This document shows positions 60,401-63,745 of a stretch of 64,000 nt of DNA, piece after piece. The first letter of the stretch is position 1, and each line of letters begins with the position of its first letter. Source of the DNA: Megaustenia siamemsis. Taxonomy: Eukaryota; Mollusca; Gastropoda; Stylommatophora; Ariophantidae. The notes below the pieces were generated by a model, which ran no database searches, was not told the DNA's origin, and worked only from the letters and a program-made list of their open reading frames with translations. The translations under genes were made by a program, and so were the position numbers. The stretch spans positions 62,992,493 to 63,056,492 of the forward strand of contig JAVIAB010000092.1 in the NCBI GenBank assembly GCA_032433765.1, written 5' to 3'.

Positions 60401-60600
60401 TCAAAGAGAAAGGCTATGATATTGACAAACTGTGGTCTGACATTGATGATGTAATTATAAAGACACTAATCTCAGCTCACTCAGTCCTGAAGCACAACTA
60501 TCGAACATGTTTTCCAAATCATGTGAGAGGTAGTGCATGCTTTGAGATTTTGGGTATTGACATTCTTTTGGACAGAAAGTTAAAGCCTCACATACTGGAG
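15182..60600 (+). CDS. TTLL13: TTLL13-like tubulin polyglutamylase gene, nine exons, 3' end outside window
   Basis: A tubulin-tyrosine-ligase-like enzyme of the TTLL6/TTLL13 group. The family adds glutamate side chains to tubulin tails on axonemal and centriolar microtubules. Joining the nine exons listed below gives 434 codons with matching phases. Residues 1-132 are acidic, then lysine/arginine-rich (KKDGEKKKKKKRRRR). The TTL/ATP-grasp domain starts near residue 135 and includes LINCKYDVVRRTARKFGFKE, KINHFPGMSEICRKD, the nucleotide-binding loop LKPESGCQGRGIW, IDGFKFDLRIYVLITSCDPL, MHLTNYAINKH and ACFEILGIDILLD. From memory it is closer to vertebrate TTLL13 (LPADYGDFQ, PTHNN-DNV) than to TTLL6. 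The following exon, expected to start with the EVNHSPSF-type loop that holds a catalytic Glu/Asn, was not found up to 64000. Introns are 2-11 kb and full of mobile elements. Confidence 0.93.
15630..15978. mobile_element. TTAA-flanked element with 14+ bp inverted ends
   Basis: The ends are tcctagattacaat and attgtaatctagga, exact reverse complements, each bordered outward by TTAA (15626-15629 and 15979-15982). TTAA target duplication is characteristic of piggyBac-type transposons, and with no open frame this is probably a non-autonomous derivative. Related sequence recurs at 46524-46590 (one end) and 49331-49640. Confidence 0.75.
15990..16540. other. Intron 1 stretch with no recognised feature
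   Basis: AT-rich. A direct repeat aataaataatatattgattt occurs at about 16198 and 16225. Nothing else was recognised. Confidence 0.5.
16545..17465. repeat. Minisatellite, 45/42 bp unit, about 20 copies
   Basis: Tandem units built on gcattattctttgt, gtatgttcacttatgtcc and actagaggt. Most are 45 bp; some lack 3 bp in the middle (ttgttgtttgttcac form, 42 bp). Because both lengths are multiples of three, open frames persist on both strands (up to 361 codons). Sub-blocks are homogenised: four near-identical units with actaaaggt at 17061-17230 and an 87 bp dimer repeated twice at 17277-17450. It lies in intron 1. Confidence 0.95.
17877..18839 (-). mobile_element. LINE B copy 2, 3' part
   Basis: Same order as the 5450-7290 copy: a CATCAT-type 3' end, the C-terminal tail, the YIEPILTYGSES segment near 18290, and the region around the YADD box near 18650 (already mutated). 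It is cut at 18839 by a LINE C+D insertion and continues at 20297. Numerous stops. Confidence 0.88.
18840..19425 (-). mobile_element. LINE D, 3' fragment
   Basis: Minus-strand C-terminal coding end of an APE-type LINE: CETWRTTKLTITKIQTFING near 19250, then DKEIQRRRWRWIGHTLRKP and GKRQRGRPRNFWRRQIEADM near 19000, ending near 18861. It sits between LINE B sequence and LINE C. It is distinct from the A, B and C tails. A single outer TSD encloses both C and D. Confidence 0.85.
19426..20296 (-). mobile_element. LINE C, 5'-truncated copy 1
   Basis: A 279-codon frame (20271-19432) codes for TGVRQGCLLSPFLFLLAIDW, then LDFADDIALLSHSHRQMQDK (the catalytic box is FADD), the thumb, and the tail IYRRIDRIGWKEKKTNDEV plus GKRGRGRPRLTWTSNIKRW. 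The 3' end carries GATGAT units. A small deletion removes part of the region between the LGSNIDKV and FLYGAETW segments. A TSD, tatgttgcc, encloses LINE C together with LINE D (18831-18839 and 20297-20305). Confidence 0.9.
20297..20852 (-). mobile_element. LINE B copy 2, 5' part
   Basis: Continuation of the LINE B interrupted at 18839. It codes on the minus strand for KRGKAPGPYNITIEEINAFG, then EEQCGFVGGKGTNNVIYILR. A short deletion near 20405 removes the FIDYTKAFD motif. It is truncated near 20852. Confidence 0.88.
20853..21870. other. Intron 1 stretch, little recognised
   Basis: AT-rich sequence with a short TA run near 20896. The part at 21590-21720 reads like a very old minus-strand LINE remnant but cannot be assigned. 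Confidence 0.4.
21875..22240 (-). mobile_element. LINE B-like 3' fragment
   Basis: Shares the ordered blocks atgcctgctggtgtagg, cacaacttttgat, ctgaagctgtttggtatctt and ttctgtaaaaccacatttct with the copy at 43598-44600. A truncated, diverged 3' end ending shortly before exon 2. Confidence 0.75.
22364..22505 (+). CDS. TTLL13: TTLL13-like exon 2
   Basis: The acceptor is tttcttag|cag; cag three bases on (exon from 22367) is equally plausible, a NAGNAG site. Codes for TPFNEDYGEFDGEGLDESNL and a highly basic end (KKDGEKKKKKKRRRR). Donor ag|gtaag at 22506. Phases 1 in and 2 out fit the neighbours. The basic run just before the TTL core matches the layout of TTLL6/TTLL13 proteins. Confidence 0.85.
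22850..23072 (+). mobile_element. SINE S4, 5'-truncated, with TSD
   Basis: Contains the S4 core gcatgtcgtaagaggcgact and ends in cttcggctcgaaaggacga plus GATA units. A perfect 11 bp duplication, ataattagttt, lies at 22839-22849 and 23073-23083. S4 has no obvious tRNA-like head; its class as a SINE is inferred from size, TSDs and copy number. Confidence 0.9.
23460..23945 (+). pseudogene. RNase H-like retroelement remnant with internal duplication
   Basis: Broken frames give FSHAGVRRNERADRLASCAI at 23503-23562, the last RNase H motif (H...N-x-x-A-D), then after a frameshift ERVRFINQHRTGVVSRWTLQ and LLRRESEHLWTCSE, a tail seen with this RNase H type in invertebrate mobile elements. The segment 23796-23868 is tandemly repeated at 23869-23941 with a few changes. 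The parent element is not identified. Confidence 0.7.
23946..24690. other. Intron 2 stretch with no recognised feature
   Basis: AT-rich sequence with only short frames; no repeat partner seen in this window. Confidence 0.5.
24694..25527. mobile_element. 834 bp element with 105 bp terminal inverted repeats
   Basis: The left end (24694-24799) and right end (25422-25527) are inverted copies with only about seven differences, starting tatagtccgttca and containing taaccgcttgttattttgg. No open frame of note lies between. The ends border TA/TATA, so a TA-targeting superfamily such as Tc1/mariner is possible, but the exact TSD cannot be fixed. Probably a non-autonomous DNA transposon. Confidence 0.85.
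25528..27110. other. Intron 2 stretch with no recognised feature
   Basis: AT-rich, short frames only (longest about 87 codons, no recognisable motif). Confidence 0.45.
27120..27215 (+). pseudogene. Short reverse-transcriptase remnant
   Basis: The translation VMGVRQGCLFCST near 27166-27204 carries the GVRQGC motif that precedes the catalytic box in LINE reverse transcriptases. The surrounding sequence is too decayed to assign a family. Confidence 0.45.
27232..27470 (-). mobile_element. SINE S1, diverged copy
   Basis: Recognisable S1 body in minus orientation: aatatggtgttagtgacca, gatgtggtcggta, cttcccagaaaaat, ggtacccattttt and gctgggtgaacc. It has many substitutions and small indels, so it is older than the copies at 12624 and 57193. 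Confidence 0.85.
27795..28125 (+). mobile_element. SINE S2, best copy
   Basis: The tRNA-like head is ggctgagtggtctagaggtt (A box region) with ggtttcaaattcc as B box. The body contains gtgtacattaaagaaccctt and the end gcaaatctacccatgcc and aaaggtgcaaatatcac. The family also occurs at 11683-12005. Confidence 0.82.
28126..29190. other. Intron 2 stretch with no recognised feature
   Basis: Very AT-rich, no long frame, no repeat partner recognised. Confidence 0.5.
29195..29720 (-). mobile_element. Probable old retroelement fragment
   Basis: Base composition and wording (cttctgctgtctagttcagg, gtttagtccaccagctaagg, tgtccagagggtggtgctac) resemble a degraded LINE 3' region. No reading frame proves it. 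Low-confidence call. Confidence 0.3.
29930..30855 (+). mobile_element. LINE B copy with internal deletion
   Basis: Plus-strand copy: it starts in the finger region (acacatatccaaagatctac), jumps over the central palm by deletion near 29990, resumes at SRHIYSHFTTKIL-like sequence, then codes for NRTNLKQMQCILFLGTIITS and CNKCVSIEVRKKVHWCYIEP near 30400 and ends near 30855. Stops throughout. Confidence 0.85.
30860..31945. other. Intron 2 stretch with no recognised feature
   Basis: AT-rich, no recognisable coding or repeat structure. Confidence 0.5.
31956..32311 (-). mobile_element. LINE C copy 2, 3' fragment with TSD
   Basis: A 113-codon frame on the minus strand: MWIYRRIGRIGWKEKKTNEE, VKRHNSLIKVILEGKIQGKR, GRGRPRLTWTSNIKRW. 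The end is GATGAT repeats. A 9 bp duplication, ttagtactt, lies at 31947-31955 and 32312-32320. About 356 bp long, strongly 5'-truncated, with the coding end intact. Confidence 0.93.
32678..32913 (+). mobile_element. LINE A copy, 236 bp 3' fragment with TSD
   Basis: Carries the C-terminal coding end (a copy of RDKWRDLIKYL with changes), the 3' end gggccggcaacggctcgaaa and a short GATA/GACA tail. A perfect 11 bp TSD, aatgcctaaaa, lies at 32667-32677 and 32914-32924. Confidence 0.93.
33005..33333 (+). mobile_element. LINE A copy, 3' fragment
   Basis: Follows the previous LINE A by about 90 bp in the same orientation. Reads RRDNN-type sequence, GKRKRGQP-type motif, REARAAGIGSLNEIELL-type end, then gggccggctatggctcgaaa and four GATA units. 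Independent of its neighbour because the endpoints differ. Confidence 0.9.
33451..33491 (+). CDS. TTLL13: TTLL13-like exon 3 (41 bp microexon)
   Basis: Acceptor ccaattacag, donor gtatgt at 33492. With one base from exon 2 it reads R-WLHICLINCKYDV, matching the ICLxNCKYxxVRR start of the TTL domain in TTLL6/TTLL13. Phases 2 in and 1 out join exons 2 and 4 without a shift. Too short to appear as an open frame by itself. Confidence 0.9.
33500..33970. other. Intron 3 stretch with no recognised feature
   Basis: An 81-codon frame at 33568-33813 has no recognisable motif and no splice context; taken as chance. Otherwise AT-rich. Confidence 0.5.
33975..35372 (-). mobile_element. LINE H remnant(s), heavily decayed
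   Basis: Minus-strand fragments resembling a LINE: 35054-35236 reads NSDAGENDILSRMLKAINNN and LKHLQKMFNTKWKARK, like the segment of non-LTR reverse transcriptases just before the palm, with a 33 bp internal duplication (cttgctttccattttgta). The parts at 34530-34680 and 33975-34270 look like the thumb and C-terminal tail. No intact catalytic box is seen. Confidence 0.5.
35380..35640 (+). mobile_element. SINE S1, full length
   Basis: Complete head (gggagctgtgatagctcagt, B-box region ggttcaatccc) through body and ttggcgtgacgggggtactt. The flanks catgactgttttatt and ctatgattgtgtatt may be an imperfect duplication. Confidence 0.93.
35930..36640 (+). mobile_element. LINE A-related copy, old
   Basis: Broken frames with SNILSTLTYACESWKTSK-like sequence near 36230 and ETLKRTL near 36510, matching 52790-53360 block by block. 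It is related to but more diverged than the LINE A copies with GATA tails. Confidence 0.75.
36640..37020 (-). pseudogene. LINE endonuclease (APE-type) remnant
   Basis: On the minus strand: IVIGGFNAKVGKDNTGVEKS near 36920 (the GDFNAKVG motif with D to G), then HYTTWYSPDDRNNNQNDYL near 36735 (the W-x-S-P-D-x-R-x-x-N-Q-I-D-Y motif of APE-like endonucleases). Convergent with the LINE fragment to its left; the two do not form one element. Inactive. Confidence 0.8.
37085..37150. repeat. (TA)n-rich tract
   Basis: Interrupted TA runs ending in atatatataagactatatg. A simple repeat. Confidence 0.8.
37185..37513 (-). mobile_element. LINE G copy, 3' fragment
   Basis: Matches 57614-57945: minus-strand MTGNNLRHIRNEEKVKKGRN, MVWSHDKTERSKRKQ and the NKCYENTRLKG segment. 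It ends against the pogo-like element at 37514. Confidence 0.85.
37516..38517 (-). mobile_element. pogo/Tigger-like DNA transposon relic
   Basis: The ends cagtcgaacctg and caggttcgactg are exact inverted copies flanked by TA on both sides (37514-37515, 38518-38519), the target and terminal style of pogo/Tigger elements. A 62-codon minus-strand frame (37987-37799) ends KQQTTILDFFSSQK, which fits a PCNA-interacting (PIP) box, Q-x-x-I-x-x-F-F, as known at the C-terminus of pogo transposase. The rest of the transposase is missing or decayed. Subterminal ggtcc/ggacc-rich repeats occur at both ends. Confidence 0.78.
38520..38975. other. Intron 3 stretch with no recognised feature
   Basis: AT-rich, leading into the acceptor of exon 4. 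Confidence 0.5.
38978..39096 (+). CDS. TTLL13: TTLL13-like exon 4
   Basis: Acceptor ttatgtatttcag, donor gtttgt. Codes for RRTARKFGFKEVSDEDDWTL then YWTDFSVALERVMDMKKYQ, the conserved N-terminal lobe of the TTL domain in this group (YWTD-S-x-x-LERV). Phases 1 in, 0 out. Confidence 0.96.
39150..39392 (+). mobile_element. SINE S4, full length with TSD
   Basis: Defines the full element (243 bp): starts tcctgtgtgttaccagggcc, carries the gtcataagaggcgactaagg core and ends gtgccgtcttcggctcaaaa. A perfect 12 bp duplication, atacaaaagctc, lies at 39138-39149 and 39393-39404. It is only 54 bp downstream of exon 4. Confidence 0.94.
39405..40380. other. Intron 4 stretch, mostly unassigned
   Basis: The part at 39560-39780 contains wording (taacaattttcataatctga, agccagcagtaataggaagg) like the minus-strand palm region of a LINE, too decayed to place. 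The rest is AT-rich without structure. Confidence 0.4.
40385..40470 (-). mobile_element. LINE G 3'-end fragment
   Basis: About 85 bp matching the extreme 3' coding end of LINE G (cttctttccttcctaatttg, aacgttgagtatataattta, ggtcttttg). Confidence 0.6.
40600..40830 (+). mobile_element. SINE S4, 5'-truncated, with TSD
   Basis: Same core and 3' end as the copy at 39150, ending ggctcgaaaggacaatagat. The 9 bp duplication ttaatgatg lies at 40591-40599 and 40831-40839. Confidence 0.93.
40840..42320. other. Intron 4 stretch with no recognised feature
   Basis: Very AT-rich, poly-A run near 41313-41331, no coding structure recognised. Confidence 0.5.
42325..42870 (-). mobile_element. LINE B-like fragment, old
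   Basis: Minus-strand blocks match LINE B: the region around cttctataaaaccccattgc, the tcttttctcatttccattga stretch (YIEPIL/EVRKR region), and the catagtatcatcagtatacc-like area near 42785 where the YADD box would be. Heavily mutated. Confidence 0.7.
42871..43590. other. Intron 4 stretch with no recognised feature
   Basis: AT-rich; nothing recognised. Confidence 0.5.
43598..44600 (-). mobile_element. LINE B-like copy, 3' half
   Basis: From a CATCAT-type 3' end at 43598 through the C-terminal tail, the ESW segment (attcacatccatattttaag), and the YADD region (tcatcagcatacct at about 44355) to a GCLLSPD-like stretch near 44480. Closer to 21875-22240 than to the 5450 copy, suggesting a subfamily. 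Confidence 0.82.
44601..45040. other. Intron 4 stretch with no recognised feature
   Basis: AT-rich, leading into the acceptor of exon 5. Confidence 0.5.
45043..45173 (+). CDS. TTLL13: TTLL13-like exon 5
   Basis: Acceptor tttttctaacag, donor ga|gtaagt. Codes for KINHFPGMSEICRKDMLARN, then LNRMQKMFPKEYNVFPKTWC and LPA. These are hallmark motifs of the TTL domain: NHFPG, the KD/LARN helix, and the FPKTWCLP turn. Phases 0 in, 2 out. Perfectly open. Confidence 0.97.
45541..46443. mobile_element. Possible TTAA-flanked transposon, 903 bp
   Basis: The ends cactttaactac and gtatgtaaagtg are imperfect inverted copies, each bordered by TTAA (45537-45540, 46444-46447). No transposase frame. The pattern suggests a non-autonomous piggyBac-type element, but the inverted ends are short, so chance is not excluded. 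Confidence 0.45.
46524..46590 (+). repeat. Fragment of the 15630-type TTAA element
   Basis: The stretch tcctagattatgttaccata and gtaaaaatcaccgc follows the left end of the element at 15630; the right end is absent. Confidence 0.6.
46641..48719 (-). mobile_element. LINE F, long copy with RT and RNase H, TSD intact
   Basis: A 614-codon minus-strand frame (48516-46672) plus an upstream frame-shifted part. In order: EDQATYLSQEIEDAF and WIDLKKAFDKVWKEGLLKKL (palm A, near 48600), frameshift near 48440, GVPQGGVLSPTLFLIYINDL, the catalytic AMYADDLVMW near 48325, the thumb, RNase H with RVYTDGSAQNAVKNGGAGAY near 47420, DAEIQAIKLA, VVFLTDARSVLQAL and WIPSHCGIPGNEKADQLAKE near 47090, and a C-x-C...H...C tail (TTCTCGQAPQTAEHILQDC). 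A perfect 13 bp TSD, taccacttccaat, is at 46628-46640 and 48720-48732. The 3' end is agatagatag. 5'-truncated, one main frameshift: a fairly young dead copy. Confidence 0.95.
48748..49202 (-). mobile_element. LINE A copy with GATA tail
   Basis: A 105-codon minus-strand frame (49164-48847): MAWNELKTNKEIREIANQPL, GYMMRRDNNQIAKQALMWET, TGKRKRARPRVHLRRTLIRE, NDIELLAQNKDKWQDLIEDF. The 3' UTR and four GATA units (48749-48765) follow. Lies 15 bp beyond the LINE F insertion. Confidence 0.92.
49331..49640. mobile_element. TTAA-type element related to 15630-15978
   Basis: The internal sequence follows the 15690-15975 region closely (aacactatgaggtag, cacggctgtgtgtcaaa, ttacaattaagtggtagtaa). The ends accctttgtaac and aattaagggt are weakly inverted, and the flanks approximate TTAA. 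A diverged second copy of the family. Confidence 0.65.
49641..50335. other. Intron 5 stretch with no recognised feature
   Basis: AT-rich; nothing recognised. Confidence 0.5.
50337..50410 (+). repeat. 75 bp dispersed repeat R, copy 2
   Basis: Matches 1571-1648: aggcagttgagcaattatga, gcagtgataccagagcc and ttccataaccata. Confidence 0.7.
50471..51968 (+). mobile_element. SINE S1, diverged, split by LINE C
   Basis: The head ggatccatagtatagcagta (50471-50490) and the body from tttagtgaactggactaaga (51752) to about 51968 belong to one old S1. They are separated by the LINE C insertion at 50491-51739. Confidence 0.75.
50491..51739 (+). mobile_element. LINE C copy 3, longest, with TSD
   Basis: Plus-strand reverse transcriptase. 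Frame 1 (50497-50820): DEQQFGFRKNSGTKEAIFCM and YACFIDYTKAFDRVHHKQL. After a frameshift near 50820: KRGVRQGCILSPSLFNLYTE, then the catalytic NNLRYADDTVLLAENLKDLQ at about 50945, YNYLGHTITSDGECTTEI, FLYGAETWTLDKKTEQRIEA and GRGRPRLTWTSNIKRW, ending 51710. The second frame is 283 codons and open. The 3' end is GATGAT units. TSD agtatagcagta at 50479-50490 and 51740-51751. Only about one frameshift, so it is young. Confidence 0.96.
51970..52340. other. Intron 5 stretch before exon 6
   Basis: AT-rich, with a pyrimidine-rich run before the exon 6 acceptor. A 100-codon frame at 52039-52341 ends just before the exon, has no motif, and is taken as chance. Confidence 0.5.
52347..52503 (+). CDS. TTLL13: TTLL13-like exon 6, nucleotide-binding loop
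   Basis: Acceptor cttctctcaattgaaacag, donor aag|gtgaag. With two bases from exon 5 it reads D-YGDFQAYTRQKKNKTYILK, PESGCQGRGIWVTKNHREIK, PHEHMICQVYITK. It holds the ATP-grasp lysine (ILKP) and the glycine-rich loop GCQGRGI. Phases 2 in, 0 out. Part of it also reads open in other frames. Confidence 0.97.
52790..53365 (+). mobile_element. LINE A-related copy, old
   Basis: Parallels 36090-36640 over its length (acttacctatgcatgtgaaa, gccaaagatctcatctac-like blocks), with the same order and different mutations. Relic. Confidence 0.75.
53366..54065. other. Intron 6 stretch with no recognised feature
   Basis: AT-rich, leading into exon 7. Confidence 0.5.
54072..54215 (+). CDS. TTLL13: TTLL13-like exon 7
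   Basis: Acceptor tcatatatttgcag, donor gtatgt. Codes for PFLIDGFKFDLRIYVLITSC, DPLRMFIFKDGLARFATNKY, SEPTHNNT: 48 codons, phase 0 both sides. The D-G-x-K-F-D-x-R motif contributes the arginine that contacts the tubulin tail and the ATP site in TTLL enzymes, and LARFAT is a family hallmark. Confidence 0.97.
54380..54796 (+). mobile_element. LINE B 3' fragment
   Basis: Plus-strand end of LINE B-like type: blocks for PILTYG/ESW (ccagtcttaaccaatggatg), FYRRMLRIPWTAKKSNENFL-like sequence near 54560, and the LGHAMRR-like region near 54670. Broken by stops. Confidence 0.8.
54867..56900 (-). pseudogene. hAT transposase pseudogene
   Basis: The three longest frames are 56432-56193, 56108-55506 and 55490-54867, together with the zinc finger further upstream. 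hAT transposases cut and paste DNA; the ATER-type motif (TNAATERLFSPMN) marks the dimerisation and insertion domain. At least three frame breaks or stops make it non-coding now. Host-domesticated use is unlikely for the same reason. Confidence 0.85.
57023..57588 (+). mobile_element. SINE S4, split by S1
   Basis: The 5' end tatttcctgtgtgttaccgg agrees with the full copy at 39150. It is interrupted by S1 at 57193-57456 and resumes with gtgatctctgcaatatgtgc. The 3' end has a short duplication (ccctatgtgccattg) and then ggacaatagatag. The flanks taccatat (57015-57022 and about 57589-57596) look like the TSD. Confidence 0.88.
57193..57456 (-). mobile_element. SINE S1, full length, nested in S4
   Basis: A perfect 14 bp TSD, tattttagagcagt, at 57179-57192 and 57457-57470, derived from S4 sequence. 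Complete head, body and poly-A end. It shows S1 was active after S4 landed in the hAT element. Confidence 0.96.
57614..58241 (-). mobile_element. LINE G copy, 5'-truncated with TSD
   Basis: A 109-codon minus-strand frame (57962-57633): MTGNSLRDKIRNEELRKKLG, YIRKQQIKWFGHVTRQKEQN and NTRTKGRPRKRWVDGILEAL. Upstream, the VEEFKYLGSLMTNDNSQT segment lies near 58200. The 3' end is AAG units. A perfect 14 bp TSD, taacataagttctt, is at 57600-57613 and 58242-58255. Confidence 0.95.
59017..59215. other. Short intron 7 end before exon 8
   Basis: Leads to the acceptor tatatttttttcag. No other feature. Confidence 0.6.
59219..59304 (+). CDS. TTLL13: TTLL13-like exon 8
   Basis: Acceptor tatttttttcag, donor ag|gtaagt. 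Codes for DNVYMHLTNYAINKHSQDFV and RDDEAGSKR. The MHLTNYxINK motif is diagnostic for TTLL enzymes and includes residues of the ATP site. Phases 0 in, 2 out. Confidence 0.97.
59494..59835 (+). mobile_element. LINE A copy, 342 bp with TSD and GATA tail
   Basis: Coding end: GKRKRGRPRETLRRTLMREA, GFGSLNEIELLAQNRDKWRD, LIKYL stop. The 3' end gggccggcaacggctcgaaa is followed by aatagataaatagatag. A perfect 12 bp TSD, tagtgataaaat, at 59482-59493 and 59836-59847. Best reference for the LINE A 3' end. Confidence 0.95.
59850..60370. other. Intron 8 remainder with no recognised feature
   Basis: AT-rich; nothing recognised. Confidence 0.5.
60375..60600 (+). CDS. TTLL13: TTLL13-like exon 9
   Basis: Acceptor tctcaaattag, donor gag|gtaagc. 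With two bases from exon 8 it reads RRISTINKYLKEKGYDIDKL, WSDIDDVIIKTLISAHSVLK, HNYRTCFPNHVRGSACFEIL, GIDILLDRKLKPHILE. It includes the helix DVIIKTLISA and the acidic ATP/Mg-site motif CFEILGxDILLD. Phase 0 out; the next exon should begin with VNxSPS-like sequence and lies beyond this window. Confidence 0.97.
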
Positions 60601-62480
60601 GTAAGCAGTCTCTGCAGGTTGAGTGTGTTTTATATTGAGGAAGTACATAAATTTATTATTAAACTTAAATTATTGCTGTAATCACTTACAAAGTTAAATC
60701 TTTTCTGTGGCGAGGAAGTAAACAATTTTTGTACAGCTAACTCTTTCTGGTCTTGGTTTTTGGACCGGATTAATTTTCCGTTTTGAAAAATTCCATCACA
60801 TGCCTTTTTCATTTCACAATTTTATGCAATAATGTAAATAAATGTGGTACATGTTATACATCACCTAAAGGAAAATTGTTGCAGAAAATGAAAATATTGA
60901 TATCTGAAGGAAAAAGTATGTTATAAATAGTATAAATAATTCAAAGGGAGATAATTTTCAATTCAAAATATTGTATTTCATGTACCTCTATTTTCCCATG
61001 ACTAGAAGTGTCGCTATCCATTCTTGAAATTTTACACAAAGTAATCCAAAGTTCTTCAAAATGCACTTTATTTGATGCATTTATGTCTGCAAATAATGAA
61101 ATTATGCACAAGAAGTAGAAGTAGTAAGCACCACCACTATTTTTTCAGAAATAAACAGAAATTTAAATTGCAAATTTTTTAAGTTCTATGTTAATACTGT
61201 GCTTGGTATCAACAGAAAGTAGTTATAGAACATCTTCTAAGTATCGAATGCAAGTATTGTTGGATATAAATATGAAATCAGCTCTTTACGAATAAACTAT
61301 TCAACTATGCCTGTCAGAACTGATGTATTGGTTAATGGTCCAATAGAGTTTCATCAGCGAACTGATATGTCAGTTAATAGCTGAAATGTGTTAAGTTTAA
61401 CATACTGCAGGTAATCGTTTCCATTGAGTGTTTTCCTTTGTGTATGAATAAACAACTTAAAAAAGGATAAGCTTTGCCTCTCCAATGTAGATTGCTGCAT
61501 TAGAGTCAACTGGATGTTCCACTTAATGGATTCCATTAGTGCTATGGTGTCCGTGCACCTGACAAAGGTCCTTTTTGGCAAATCAAGGGTTGTTAATGTG
61601 ACCTTTCCTCATCGTGGAGCCAATATGCAGTTTAAATTATGACATTGAGATCTGTTCAATAATCATTGTTGGATTTGTTTGACACCAATTACTTACAGCT
61701 CCTTAATATGGATTGTACTGCCAGGTCAATCAAAGGTTCCACTTTATGGATTCTGCACATTTGTTCTACAGTATTTCATGTATTTTGGCTGCATTCTTTC
61801 AAGTGAATCTGGCATAATGAATGCATCAATTGTTGTACGTGCTGCATAATGATGGACGATTGTATATCCTGAACATGGCCATACGCTTGAAACGAAAAGT
61901 GAGATGGTAGAGATTTTGATGCTGTTCTTGAACTTGCAGCGCTGGTGCAACTCCAGGATCTTCAAGTTAATCCAGAGGGATGTTGTCTAGATTCAGGAAA
62001 GCTATGAGGAGATTGAAGGTAGAATTGTGAGCTAGTTTATTGTTTCATTCTGTGGAATTTTGCTGGAGAGGAGATCTTAATGTTATGAACTGTTGTTCCA
62101 TGTGCAATGAGAATAATTTGAGAACTAACACTAATTAAACGGATAAGTTTACAATATTGCAGATAATCAGTTTCAAAGGTTAAAGGCAATATATTTGAAG
62201 TGAACAATGTTAGAAAATATTAGTTTCAAATATTTCTATAGTTTGTTTCTTAGTTTGGTTTAAAATATTAATTTATGTAATAATGACATTTTTAAAAATG
62301 ACTGACTTTGGTAAAACTGAAAATCAGTATAATATTTTGAAAGCCCTAAATAATGTCATAAGCATGTTCATAGATGCTGTAAGTATATACTCTTACATAC
62401 TGGTAACAACTGGAGAGCATGAGCTGGGCAATTTGCGGTCATCATTGCAGGGTCAGTGGCTGCAGCTGATCAAAACCTTG
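60601..62480. other. Intron 9 stretch with no recognised feature
   Basis: AT-rich. No exon continuing the TTL domain and no repeat partner was recognised. A 110-codon frame at 62283-62615 runs into the tandem array and is taken as chance. Confidence 0.45.
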
Positions 62481-62486
62481 CTTCTT

Positions 62487-63305
62487 GACATCAACACCAA
62501 CAACATGCTAACAAGCAGTCAATTAAGGACACAGAGTTCAAGTTTTATTCTAAACATCAATACCAACAACATGCTAACAAGCAGGCAATTAAGGTCACAG
62601 AGTTCAAGTTCTTGACATCAACACCAACAACATGCTAACAAGCAGTCAATTAAGGACACAGAATTCAAGTTTTCTTCTAAACATCAACACCAACAACATG
62701 CTAACAAGCAGTCAATAAAGGACACAGAGTTCAAGTTTTCTTCTAAACATCAACACCAACAACATGCTAACAAGCAGGCAATTAAGGACACAGAGTTCAA
62801 GTTCTTGACATCAACACAACAACATGCTAACAAGCAGTCAATTAAGGACACAGAGTTCAAGTTTTCTTCTAAACATCAACACCAACAACATGCTAACAAG
62901 CAGGCAATTAAGGACACAGAGTTCAAGTTCTTGACATCAACACCAACAACATGCTAACAAGCAGTCAATTAAGGACACAGAGTTCAAGTTCTTGACATCA
63001 ACACCAACAACATGCTTACAAGCAGTCAATTAAGGACACAGAGTTCAAGTTCTTGATATCAACACCAACAACATGCTAACAAGCAGTCAATTAAGGACAC
63101 GGAGTTCAAGCTCTTGACATCAACACCAACAACATGCTAACAAGCAGTCAATTAAGGACACGGAGTTCAAGTTCTTGACTTCAACACAACAACATGCTAA
63201 TAAGCAGGTAATTAAGGACACAGAATTCAAGTTCTTGACATCAACACCAACAACATGCTAATAAGCAGGCAATTAAGGACACAGAGTTCAAGTTTTCTTC
63301 TTAAC
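62487..63305. repeat. Tandem array, about 61-65 bp unit, 13 copies
   Basis: Units contain caacaccaacaacatgctaa, caagcagtcaattaaggaca and cagagttcaagtt. They differ in the link: ttcttgacatc (short) or ttttcttctaaacatc (long). Long and short forms alternate in the left half; the right half is mostly short. Contiguous units without unique spacers exclude a CRISPR array. Located in intron 9. Confidence 0.95.
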
Positions 63306-63309
63306 ATCA

Positions 63310-63600
63310 CAGACTGCCACTATGCTTGATTTATTTCTACATATTTCACTGTTTTGCTGAGATGACTTCCTCATAATATGTTTAGAATTAGTTTTTGCCA
63401 CTGACACATCTGTACATGAGATATTTATTAGTGAAGGTTTATATCTTGAGTTTGGTGCCCTTTGTAGCATTATATTGTACCATTTGTAGCATTATATTTC
63501 TTATTTTGTGTGCATGTATGTGTTTTGGTGCATACAAAAATAAATATAAATATAATTATTAATAAATTATTAAATATTAATATGAATATACAAATATAGA
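63310..63600. other. Intron 9 stretch with no recognised feature
   Basis: AT-rich, including a taaatataaatat-rich tract near 63540-63590. Confidence 0.5.
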
Positions 63601-63745
63601 GAGTGTCAATAGTCTAGTGGTAATGTGCTGGATTGGTGACAAAGTGAATATTTGGGTTTGATCCCAGCTTGAGTCTCTTCAGTTGACCAGCTGAAGCAGG
63701 AATGGGTACCTGGCTAACTGAGTTGAGGTAGATAAAGAAGACATT
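63601..63745 (+). mobile_element. SINE S3, tRNA-derived
   Basis: tRNA-like A box region (agtctagtggtaatgtgct) and B box (gggtttgatcccagc), then gaatgggtacctggctaact, a body motif seen after tRNA heads in many invertebrate SINEs. Only one copy in this window, so the 3' end is uncertain. Confidence 0.65.

Noticed and set aside
62283..62615. 110-codon frame as a possible last exon of the TTLL gene
   Set aside because: It does not contain the expected VNxSPS loop and runs into the tandem array.
62487..63305. Regular repeats resembling a CRISPR array
   Set aside because: Units are contiguous with no unique spacers, in a eukaryotic intron, with no cas genes.
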